A stretch of 64,000 bases of DNA from Phenylobacterium sp. Root1290 (GTDB lineage: Bacteria > Pseudomonadota > Alphaproteobacteria > Caulobacterales > Caulobacteraceae): the NCBI RefSeq assembly GCF_001425305.1, contig NZ_LMEE01000002.1, positions 382,191 through 446,190 of the forward strand, read 5' to 3'. Positions 53,984 through 61,233 of this stretch are shown one piece after another. The first letter of the stretch is position 1. The number at the start of each line of letters is the position of its first letter. The notes beneath the pieces were generated by a model. That model had not been told where the DNA came from and did no database searches. It was given only the letters and a program-made list of their open reading frames with translations. The translations under genes were made by a program, and so were the position numbers.

Positions 53984-55486
53984 CTAAGGCGGCGGCGCGC
54001 CCGCGTGCTGGATCGACCAGGCCTCGGCGGCGTCCTGGGCCGGGCCTGAGGCGTCGACGCGGACCCACTCGATAGGGCCGACGTCGCGTTCGAGCTGCAT
54101 GCGCAGGGTGGCGACCGTGGCGTCGGAGGCGTCGCCTTCCCGCCCCTCGATGCGCTGGGCCAGGACTTCGGGCGGAGCCTGCAGCCAGACCCCGTGGAAC
54201 GGGACCCCGGCGTTCTTAGCCAGCGCTTCGACGCGGCCGCGCAGCTCGGGCTGGATGAAGGTGGCGTCGACCACGACTGCGCGCCCGGCGTCCAGCAGGG
54301 CCCGGGCCTCCGCCAGCAGGGTGTCGTAGACCTCCTGGTAGAAGGCGGGCGAATAGACGCTGGCCGGCAGCGCGGCGTCGGGCGCCACGCCCAGCAGGCG
54401 CTTGCGGATCTCGTCGGTGCGCAGCACCACCGCGCCCGGCGAGGCGCCCAGGCCCGGCGCGATGAGCCGCGCAAAGGTCGACTTGCCCGAGCCCGAGAGC
54501 CCGCCGACCGCGGTCAGCTTGGGCGGCGGCGGCGACAGATGCGCCAAGCCGGCGTCGAGATAGGCGCCCGCGCCTTCCAGGTCGGCGCTGTGCGCCTGGA
54601 CGTGGGCGCGCACGCCGGCGCGGACGGCCATCATCAGCGGCAGGGCGGCCAGGCCGTCCAGCAGATCGGGGCCGAAATGGCGGCGTCCCTCGTCGACATA
54701 GGCCGAGAGCACCCGCACGGCCGCGTCGCGACGGCGGCGGAAGTCGAGGTCCATCAACAGGAAGGCCAGGTCGTACTGGATGTCGATGTCGGACAGGATG
54801 TCGTTGAACTCGATGCAGTCGAACAGGACCGGCTTGCCGTCTTCCAGCAGGATGTTCCCAAGATGCAAGTCGGCATGGCACTGGCGGGCGAAGCCAGCGC
54901 CGCGACGGGCGTCCAGCAGCCGCTCGCGCCTGAAGTACTCGGCGTCGGTGGCGGCGATCAGCGCCTCGACCCGTTCATGGCCCAGCTTCGAGGCCAGTTC
55001 GCGGAGCAGCTTGGCGTTGGAGTCGATGGTGTATTTCAGCGCCTTGCCGCCGCCGCCCTGCGGGCGCAGCTCGGCCTTGGCGTGGACGCCCGCGACCTCG
55101 CGGCCCATGGCCTCGGCCAGCGGCCCGTCGACCGCCCAGGGACGGGCGGCGAGCACGAAGCTCTCATCGAAGCGGCGCATCTCGAGCGCGTACTCGACCA
55201 CCGCGCCGGCGCCGTCCAGCTCCAGCCCCCCGCCGGCCTTGCGGGTGATGGTCCGCACCGTGCGATAGATGTCGGAGGTGGCGGCCCGGTTGAAGCGCAA
55301 CTCGCGCTCCAGCGCCCAGTGGCGCAGGTCGAGGGTGGAGTAATCCAGGAAGCCCAGATCGACCCGCTTCTTGACCTTGAAGGCGGTGTCGCCGGCCAGG
55401 AACACCCATGCGCAGCCGGTTTCGATCTTCTTTTCCGCCTCGCCTTCCAGCCAGGCGACGACTTCGGCCTCTTCGGCGTCGGTCAA
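53984..55486 (-). CDS. Bifunctional APH-like kinase / P-loop ATPase
   Basis: The 500-residue product has two parts. The first 330 residues are an aminoglycoside-phosphotransferase-like kinase fold with [24 protein letters not shown] and the catalytic loop [27 protein letters not shown]. The last 165 residues are a zeta-toxin/gluconokinase-like P-loop with Walker [15 protein letters not shown] and [11 protein letters not shown]. The most likely start is TTG 55486, which overlaps the pdxH stop (TTGA). The fused form is common in Alphaproteobacteria but its substrate is unknown; a small-molecule kinase is likely. It is translated together with pdxH. Confidence 0.85.
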   Translation of the reverse strand: MTDAEEAEVVAWLEGEAEKKIETGCAWVFLAGDTAFKVKKRVDLGFLDYSTLDLRHWALERELRFNRAATSDIYRTVRTITRKAGGGLELDGAGAVVEYALEMRRFDESFVLAARPWAVDGPLAEAMGREVAGVHAKAELRPQGGGGKALKYTIDSNAKLLRELASKLGHERVEALIAATDAEYFRRERLLDARRGAGFARQCHADLHLGNILLEDGKPVLFDCIEFNDILSDIDIQYDLAFLLMDLDFRRRRDAAVRVLSAYVDEGRRHFGPDLLDGLAALPLMMAVRAGVRAHVQAHSADLEGAGAYLDAGLAHLSPPPPKLTAVGGLSGSGKSTFARLIAPGLGASPGAVVLRTDEIRKRLLGVAPDAALPASVYSPAFYQEVYDTLLAEARALLDAGRAVVVDATFIQPELRGRVEALAKNAGVPFHGVWLQAPPEVLAQRIEGREGDASDATVATLRMQLERDVGPIEWVRVDASGPAQDAAEAWSIQHAGAPPP

Positions 55487-56148
55487 GGATAGAGGCGCTG
55501 GGTGGTCCAGCCCTCCCCCACGCGGACGAAGACCAGGCGCTCGTGCAGCCGGAACGGCCGGTCGCGCCAGAACTCGATCGCCTCGGGCCGCACGCGGTAG
55601 CCGGACCAGTGCGGCGGGCGCGGCACCTTGCCGAGGCCGAACTTCAGGCCGATCTCGGCGATGCGCTTCTCCAGCGCCAGACGGTCGGGCAACTGCTGCG
55701 ACTGCTCCGAGGCCCACGCCCCGATCTGGGCCGGCCGCGCGCGGGTCGCGAAGTAGGCGTCGGCTTCCTCCGGCGTCACCGGCGTGACCGTGCCGCGAAC
55801 GCGGACCTGGCGGCGTAGCGACTTCCAGTGAAACAGCAGCGAGGCCTTGGGATTGGCTGCGAGCTGACGGCCCTTGGCGCTGCCGAGATTGGTGTAGAAC
55901 ACGAAGCCGTCGGGACCGGCGTCCTTGAGCAGCACCATGCGCACGTCGGGCATGCCGCTCTCGTCCACGGTAGCCAGCGCCATGCCGTTAGGATCGTTCG
56001 GCTCCTTGGCGGCAGCCTCCTTCATCCATTCGGCGAAGAGGGCGAAGGGATCCTGCTCCGACAGCAGGGGCGGCGGCTCGGCCGCGGTCACCTGGCGGAC
56101 GTACTCGTCCTCGCTGGGCGAGGGAGGGATCTGGGCCTTGTCGCTCAT
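55483..56148 (-). CDS. pdxH: Pyridoxamine 5'-phosphate oxidase
   Basis: The 221-residue FMN enzyme makes pyridoxal 5'-phosphate from pyridoxine or pyridoxamine phosphate. Visible markers are [41 protein letters not shown] (FMN site), [21 protein letters not shown] and the C-terminal [14 protein letters not shown] with RLYP at the end. ATG 56148 is chosen; the long frame upstream encodes no family sequence. It is followed, with overlapping stop and start, by the fused kinase-ATPase, and is divergent from the J-domain gene. Confidence 0.95.
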   Translation of the reverse strand: MSDKAQIPPSPSEDEYVRQVTAAEPPPLLSEQDPFALFAEWMKEAAAKEPNDPNGMALATVDESGMPDVRMVLLKDAGPDGFVFYTNLGSAKGRQLAANPKASLLFHWKSLRRQVRVRGTVTPVTPEEADAYFATRARPAQIGAWASEQSQQLPDRLALEKRIAEIGLKFGLGKVPRPPHWSGYRVRPEAIEFWRDRPFRLHERLVFVRVGEGWTTQRLYP

Positions 56149-56224
56149 GGCCTCGATATAGCGCCTTGGCGCGCGCGCGCCATGCTTAACGCGCCGTTGA
56201 CCATGCGCCGTCCACAGTCGCCGG

Positions 56225-56932
56225 ATGGCCGCGCCCAAGTCACCCATGCTGGACAGGAAGCGGGCGCGCGCCGTGTTGGGCGCCGCGTCCGGCGCCACGC
56301 CCGCCGAACTGCGCCGCGCCTTTCGCGAGGCGGCGAAGCTGGCCCACCCCGACCGGCCCGGCGGCGACGCCGAACGGTTCCGCCAGGTGGTCGAGGCCTA
56401 TCGCCTGCTGACCGAGCCGACCCCCACCGACAAGATCATCCAACCGCCCGCCACCGTCAGGAAAACCCCCCAGGACGACAGGATCCTGCCGATCACGCCG
56501 CTGCTGGCGCTGAACGGCGGGGTGGTGCTGCGCGAGACCGCCGACGCTCGCAGCCTGAAGATCACCCTGCCCGCGGGCCTGCGCTCCGGCGACCTGCTGC
56601 GGGCGGGCGCCGACCTATTCGAGATCGCCGTGCGCGGGGATGGCGAGATCATGGTGCGCGGGCACGACCTCTGGATCACCACGCCGCTGCATCCGCATGT
56701 CCTGGCCCAGGGCGGCCGGGTCGCGGTCGACACGCCGCTGGGGCGCCGGGTGGTCTGGATCACCAGGAAGGCCGGCGAGCGCGGCCTGATCCGGCTGGCG
56801 GGCCAGGGACTGCCCGCGCGCGGCGATCATCCGCAGGGTCACCTGTTCCTGCGCCTGACGGAGCAGACCCGCATCACCGACACCGCCACGCGCGCCCTGC
56901 GCCGCCGGTTCGCGGCTGCCTGGGCGGCCTAA
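56225..56932 (+). CDS. J-domain protein with DnaJ C-terminal domain (CbpA-like, no zinc finger)
   Basis: The 235-residue protein has a J domain in residues 12-65 with the HPD motif ([27 protein letters not shown]), then a linker and one DnaJ C-terminal substrate domain ([24 protein letters not shown] ... [25 protein letters not shown]). There is no Gly/Phe region and no zinc finger. It would stimulate Hsp70 ATPase and hand over a subset of substrates. It lies 50 bases upstream of aroC in the same direction. Confidence 0.86.
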   Translation: MAAPKSPMLDRKRARAVLGAASGATPAELRRAFREAAKLAHPDRPGGDAERFRQVVEAYRLLTEPTPTDKIIQPPATVRKTPQDDRILPITPLLALNGGVVLRETADARSLKITLPAGLRSGDLLRAGADLFEIAVRGDGEIMVRGHDLWITTPLHPHVLAQGGRVAVDTPLGRRVVWITRKAGERGLIRLAGQGLPARGDHPQGHLFLRLTEQTRITDTATRALRRRFAAAWAA

Positions 56933-56982
56933 ACCCTGGCCTGCTCTAGCCTTGGGCCGGAGCCGGCTTTAAGAACGCCGCC

Positions 56983-58107
56983 ATGTCGCACAACACCTTC
57001 GGCCATCTGTTTCGCGTGACCACCTGGGGCGAGAGCCACGGACCGGCCCTGGGCTGCGTCGTGGACGGCTGCCCTCCCGGTATCGGCCTGACCGCCGAGG
57101 AAGTTCAGGTGTGGCTGGACCAGCGCCGTCCCGGCCAGGGCAAGTTCGTCACCCAGCGCCAGGAGCCGGACGCGGTGAAGATCCTGTCGGGCGTGTTTCA
57201 GGACGAGCGCACCGACGGCCAGGTGACCACCGGCACGCCGATCTCGATGCTGATCGAGAACGTCGACCAGCGCTCGCGCGACTATGGCGAGATCGCCACC
57301 CAATTCCGGCCGGGCCACGCGGACTACACCTACTTCGCCAAGTACGGCGTGCGCGACTATCGCGGCGGGGGACGGGCCTCGGCGCGCGAGACCGCCGCCC
57401 GGGTCGCCGCCGGCGCCGTGGCGCGCAAGATCATCGAGGGCGTCACCGTCCGCGCCGCCGTGGTGCAGATCGGCCCGCATGCCATCGACCGCAGCCGCTT
57501 CGACTGGGACCAGCGCCACGAGAACGGCTTCTGGTGCCCGGACGCGCAGACCGTGCCGGTCTGGGAAGAGCACCTGGAGCAGGTCCGCAAGGCCGGGTCA
57601 TCGACCGGCGCGATCGTAGAGGTCGAGGCGCTGGGCGTGCCGGCCGGCTGGGGCGCGCCCGTCTACGGCAAGCTGGACGCCGAACTGGCCGCGGCCCTGA
57701 TGTCGATCAACGCCTCCAAGGGCGTGGAGATCGGCGCGGGGTTCGCCTCGGCCGCCTTCTCCGGCGAGGAGAACGCCGACGAGATGCGCATGGGCAACGA
57801 CGGCGAGCCGCTGTTCCTGTCCAACAGCGCCGGCGGCATCCTGGGCGGCATCTCATCCGGCGCGCCGGTGGTGGCGCGAGTGGCGTTCAAGCCGACCTCG
57901 TCGATCCTGACGCTGCGCCGCAGCCTGAACGAAGCCGGCCAGGAGATCGACCTGCGCACCAAGGGCCGCCACGACCCCTGCGTGGGGCTGCGCGCCGTGC
58001 CGGTGGTCGAGGCGATGACCGCGTGCGTGCTGGCCGACGCTTATCTGCGCCACCGGGCCCAGACCGGCGGCGGCGCCTATATTCCGGGCGGTACGGAGCG
58101 CCGCTGA
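56983..58107 (+). CDS. aroC: Chorismate synthase
   Basis: The 374-residue enzyme makes chorismate from EPSP, needing reduced FMN. Its three signatures are visible: [18 protein letters not shown] near the N-terminus, [39 protein letters not shown], and the C-terminal segment with [17 protein letters not shown]. The start [20 protein letters not shown] is canonical. The gene is complete and of normal length. It comes after the J-domain gene and before a response-regulator gene with its own promoter. Confidence 0.97.
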   Translation: MSHNTFGHLFRVTTWGESHGPALGCVVDGCPPGIGLTAEEVQVWLDQRRPGQGKFVTQRQEPDAVKILSGVFQDERTDGQVTTGTPISMLIENVDQRSRDYGEIATQFRPGHADYTYFAKYGVRDYRGGGRASARETAARVAAGAVARKIIEGVTVRAAVVQIGPHAIDRSRFDWDQRHENGFWCPDAQTVPVWEEHLEQVRKAGSSTGAIVEVEALGVPAGWGAPVYGKLDAELAAALMSINASKGVEIGAGFASAAFSGEENADEMRMGNDGEPLFLSNSAGGILGGISSGAPVVARVAFKPTSSILTLRRSLNEAGQEIDLRTKGRHDPCVGLRAVPVVEAMTACVLADAYLRHRAQTGGGAYIPGGTERR

Positions 58108-58139
58108 CCCTTTGCGGGCGCTGGAATTTCGACACTCAC

Positions 58140-58219
58140 GAATCGCTGTTTTTTGACATTGACCGTGCAACTTTCGCGCAGCTAATCAGCTGTCATCGCG
58201 AAACGAATCATCGCGAATC
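58140..58219 (+). promoter_or_regulatory. Promoter with three GANTC sites for the response-regulator gene
   Basis: TTGACC (58159-58164) and GCTAATC (58181-58187) fit the Caulobacter housekeeping promoter consensus, with 16 bases between them. GANTC sites lie at 58140 (upstream), and at 58205 and 58215 (between -10 and the GTG start). The -10 is also part of the dyad CAGCT-AATC-AGCTG. Confidence 0.65.
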
Positions 58220-58237
58220 GGCCCCACAGTCAGCGCG

Positions 58238-58753
58238 GTGAATGTGCGCCTCGATCGCCTCAAGGTTCTGATCGTCGACGACAACAAGCACACGCGCCTG
58301 TTGCTGGCGCAGATTCTCAGAGCGCTCGGGATCACCCAGACGTTCGAGGCGGGCGATGGACTCGAAGGCCTGGCGACCCTGCGCAACCACGCCATCGACA
58401 TCGTCCTGACCGACCTGGCCATGGAGCCGCTGAACGGGGTCGATTTCGTGCGGGCGATCCGTACCGGGCCGGAAAGCCCCTGCCCCCTGATCCCGGTGAT
58501 CATGATCACGGGGCATTCGACCATGACCCGCATCAGCGAGGCGCGGGACGCCGGCGTCAACGAGTTCATGGCCAAGCCGATCACGGCGAGCGGCGTCATC
58601 GCGCGGCTGCAGCAGGTGGTGGACCACGCCCGGCCGTTCATCCGCGCAGGCGACTACTTCGGTCCCGAGCGGCGACGGCGCAACGACCCGAGGCACGAGG
58701 GGCCCTGGCGGCGGTCGGGCGATCACCGCAACGTTCGGGCGCTGGAGCTTTAG
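58238..58753 (+). CDS. Single-domain response regulator with basic tail
   Basis: The 171-residue protein has a receiver domain (residues 8-128): the acidic pair in IVDDNKHTR (Asp16/17 region), phospho-acceptor Asp59 in IVLTDLAMEP, and the lysine in EFMAKPITA (Lys113). No output domain follows, only a basic tail of about 40 residues (FGPERRRRNDPRH). It may act by protein contact, as DivK or CheY do. The start is a GTG at 58238. Its promoter carries three GANTC sites, so cell-cycle timed expression is likely. Confidence 0.86.
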   Translation: MNVRLDRLKVLIVDDNKHTRLLLAQILRALGITQTFEAGDGLEGLATLRNHAIDIVLTDLAMEPLNGVDFVRAIRTGPESPCPLIPVIMITGHSTMTRISEARDAGVNEFMAKPITASGVIARLQQVVDHARPFIRAGDYFGPERRRRNDPRHEGPWRRSGDHRNVRALEL

Positions 58754-58820
58754 TTTTCGCCACCATTTGGTGATCTTCGGCCGGTAGGCATGGGTCAGCC
58801 CCGCCGGAGACCTTCCCCGC

Positions 58821-59051
58821 ATGTCCGCCCTTAGCCTTCTCGCCAGGCTCTCGCTGCTGGCGGGCGTCGCCCTGAGCTTGTCAGGCTGCCTGGCCGTGGC
58901 CGCCACCGGCGCCGTGGTGGGAACGGCCGTCGGCGTGACCGGCGCGGCAGTGGGCGTCACCGCCAAGGGCGTCGGCATGGCGGCCGGCGCGATCATCCCG
59001 GACGGCGACGACGACGACGACGACGACAGGGACGACCGCCGTCGGAAGTAG
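58821..59051 (+). CDS. Small glycine/alanine-rich lipoprotein with acidic-basic tail
   Basis: The 76-residue product has a lipoprotein signal (lipobox SLSGC at about residue 20-24), then a hydrophobic Gly/Ala/Val repeat with glycine-zipper spacing (GAVVGTAVGVTGAAVGV), and a tail with seven consecutive aspartates followed by RDDRRRK. NF012211-like glycine-zipper lipoproteins of similar size are common in this group, but I cannot name a function. It is convergent with the queD gene, 2 bases apart. Confidence 0.7.
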   Translation: MSALSLLARLSLLAGVALSLSGCLAVAATGAVVGTAVGVTGAAVGVTAKGVGMAAGAIIPDGDDDDDDDRDDRRRK

Positions 59052-59053
59052 GC

Positions 59054-59431
59054 CTAGCCGCTGACCGCCATGGCGCAGCTCTCGCCGATGGTCGGGCGCG
59101 AGACGACGATGCGCGACAGGCCCGGAAACTTGGGCTGCAGGCGCTCAGCGAAGTAGAGGCAGATGTGTTCCAGGGTCGGGCGCTCGAGCCCCGGCTTCTC
59201 GTTCAGCAGGCCGTGATCCAGTTCGGCGGCGACCGCCTTCAGTTCGCCGTCCAGATCGGCCAGATCGACCACCCAGCCCACCGGCTCCTGCGGCGCGCCG
59301 CGCACGGTCGCTTCGACCTTGAAGGAGTGGCCATGCAGGTTCCGATAGGGCCGATGTTCGGGCCCCTCGGCGAAGTAGTGCGCCGCGTCGAAGGTCGCGG
59401 CCTTGGTGATCTCGAAAATCGGCTGGGTCAT
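59054..59431 (-). CDS. queD: 6-carboxytetrahydropterin synthase (QueD)
   Basis: The 125-residue product has the zinc ligands AATFDAAHYF and NLHGHSFKVEA, and the C-terminal SRPTIGES segment with the family glutamate. It converts dihydroneopterin triphosphate to 6-carboxytetrahydropterin, the first QueD-QueE-QueC step to preQ0. At the place where E. coli QueD has its catalytic cysteine (before LHGH) there is PYRN instead; the remaining cysteines are near HICLYF and ESCAM. It is the last gene of queC-queE-queD and follows queE by 41 bases. ATG 59431 gives normal length. Confidence 0.9.
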   Translation of the reverse strand: MTQPIFEITKAATFDAAHYFAEGPEHRPYRNLHGHSFKVEATVRGAPQEPVGWVVDLADLDGELKAVAAELDHGLLNEKPGLERPTLEHICLYFAERLQPKFPGLSRIVVSRPTIGESCAMAVSG

Positions 59432-59472
59432 CGTGGGATCTGGAGGGGCGTCCGGCCGCGCGTGCGCGCGTG

Positions 59473-60105
59473 TCACGGAATACCCAGGTACTTGTGGGTT
59501 TGGACGCTTAAACGCCACCGGGGGTGCGCAAGGCAATAGGCGATCGCCGCCTGGGTGTTTTCGACGCGCGCCGGGCCGTCCATCGGCTGGAGCAGGAAAC
59601 GCTCGAAGTCCATGTGCTCGAACCGCGCCGGATCGGCCAGCGGCTGCGGGAACACCAGCTTCAGTTCCTGGCCGCGGGTCTGCACCACCTCGGCGTCGGC
59701 CTTGGGGCTGACGCAGATCCAGTCGACGCCCTGCGGCACGGGCAGGGTGCCGTTGGTCTCCAGCGCGATCCGGAAGCCGCGCGCATGCAGGGCTGCGATC
59801 AAGGCCGGATCGACCTGCAGCAGCGGCTCGCCGCCGGTGCAGACCACCAGGCGATGGTCGGGACCGCCGGTCCAGGCCGCCTCGACCGCGCGGGCGAGAT
59901 CGTCGGCGGTGGCGAACCGGCCGCCGCCCTCCCCGTCCATGCCCACGAAGTCGGTGTCGCAGAAGGTGCAGACCGCCTTGGCGCGATCTTCCTCACGTCC
60001 CGACCACAGGTTGCATCCCGCAAAGCGGCAAAACACCGCCGGCTGGCCGGCCTGGCCGCCTTCGCCCTGGAGGGTCAGAAAGATCTCTTTGACGGCGTAG
60101 CTCAT
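59473..60105 (-). CDS. queE: 7-carboxy-7-deazaguanine synthase (QueE)
   Basis: The 210-residue radical SAM enzyme begins [34 protein letters not shown]. Its iron-sulfur cysteines follow the C-x14-C-x2-C form (GC, then 14 residues, then CTFC), the variant described for Burkholderia QueE, rather than C-x3-C-x2-C. The segment [13 protein letters not shown] is the GGE-type motif. It contracts the pterin ring to give CDG. The ATG overlaps the queC stop (ATGA), so translation is coupled. Confidence 0.93.
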   Translation of the reverse strand: MSYAVKEIFLTLQGEGGQAGQPAVFCRFAGCNLWSGREEDRAKAVCTFCDTDFVGMDGEGGGRFATADDLARAVEAAWTGGPDHRLVVCTGGEPLLQVDPALIAALHARGFRIALETNGTLPVPQGVDWICVSPKADAEVVQTRGQELKLVFPQPLADPARFEHMDFERFLLQPMDGPARVENTQAAIAYCLAHPRWRLSVQTHKYLGIP

Positions 60106-60833
60106 GCCTCAAGTTCCAGGCGGCCGGCGCCAACCCACTCGTTCCAGCCCCGAGCGCGAAGGTCGCAGGCCGGACAGTCGCCGCAGCCGTGACCCCAATC
60201 GTGGAGCTCGCCACGGGTTCCCCGGTAACAGGTGTGGCTGTCGCGGACGATGATCTCGATCAAATCCTCGCCGCCCAACTGCTTGGCCAGCGCCCAGGTC
60301 TGCGCCTTGGTCAGCCACATCAGCGGCGTCTCGACGACGAAGTCCTGGGCCATGCCCAGGTTCAGCGCCCGCTCCAGCGCGTCCAGCGTCTCGCGACGGC
60401 AGTCCGGATAGCCGGAGAAGTCCGTCTCGCACATCCCGCCCACTAGAAATTTCAGTTTGCGGCGATCGGCCAGGGCCGCCGCATAGGTCAGAAAGACAAG
60501 GTTGCGGCCAGGCACGTAGGTGTTCGGCAGGCCTTTCTCGGTGATTTCGAAGGCGCGCTCCTGGGTCATGGCGGTCTCGCCGACCGCGCCAAAGCCTGTC
60601 AGATCGAGGACGTGATCCTCGCCCAGCCGGCCGGCCCATTGCGGGAAACGCGCCCGGATCGCTTCACGAACCAAAGAACGCTGTTCCATTTCGACCGCGT
60701 GCCGCTGGCCGTAATCGAAGCCGACCGTCTCGACATGATCGTAACGGGCCAGCGCCCAGGCCAGGCAGACGCTGGAATCCTGGCCGCCGGAGAACAGGAC
60801 CAGGGCGCGGGACTGCGGGGAAGCTTCGCTCAT
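60102..60833 (-). CDS. queC: 7-cyano-7-deazaguanine synthase (QueC)
   Basis: The 243-residue enzyme has the PP-loop [19 protein letters not shown] at the N-terminus, the [11 protein letters not shown] segment, and the zinc-binding CYRGTR...[14 protein letters not shown] cysteines at the C-terminus. It turns CDG to preQ0 with ATP and ammonia. ATG 60833 is chosen; the frame extends upstream without family sequence. It is the first gene of the queCED group. The leader does not show a preQ1-riboswitch that I can recognise. Confidence 0.94.
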   Translation of the reverse strand: MSEASPQSRALVLFSGGQDSSVCLAWALARYDHVETVGFDYGQRHAVEMEQRSLVREAIRARFPQWAGRLGEDHVLDLTGFGAVGETAMTQERAFEITEKGLPNTYVPGRNLVFLTYAAALADRRKLKFLVGGMCETDFSGYPDCRRETLDALERALNLGMAQDFVVETPLMWLTKAQTWALAKQLGGEDLIEIIVRDSHTCYRGTRGELHDWGHGCGDCPACDLRARGWNEWVGAGRLELEA

Positions 60834-61233
60834 CGGCCCCATATGCGCGCGCGCGGCGCAAATCGGAAGCCCGGCGCGACATTCGCGCAGCCCCGTCTCC
60901 ATACCAGAGAATCCAAAACGCCTGAGGAAACAACGATCTCGCACATGCAGCATCGCGAATACCGGAAAGCGCCAAGTTGACGCCCCGGCAACCCATGGAG
61001 AACCACCTGCAATTGAAAGAAATCGCGCCTATGCATTTCAGCAACAGGGATTGGTTAGTTTTGCCCTGAACGTCGATAACTTAACGTCGTCACGTTGACA
61101 GACTCCACAACTGAGCGCGAGCCTTGCTGGTCGGGGGAGTGGCCGCCACCCCTTTGACGAATTCTCGTGCGGCGCAAGGTGACGCACCGGGCCGGTTTGT
61201 AGAGAGCCTCGGGCGTCTTGGGAGGAACCTGGA
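60834..61233. other. Intergenic region between queC and the third TonB-dependent receptor
   Basis: This 400-base gap between divergent genes must hold the promoters of queCED and of the receptor gene. It includes GATAACTTAACGTCGTCACGTTGACA (61070-61098, in part) with short ACGTCG repeats, and GGAGGAACC before the receptor start. No small gene is supported. Confidence 0.5.

Noticed and set aside
60834..60960. preQ1 riboswitch upstream of queC
   Set aside because: I looked for the short hairpin with the A-rich tail before the start codon and did not find one.
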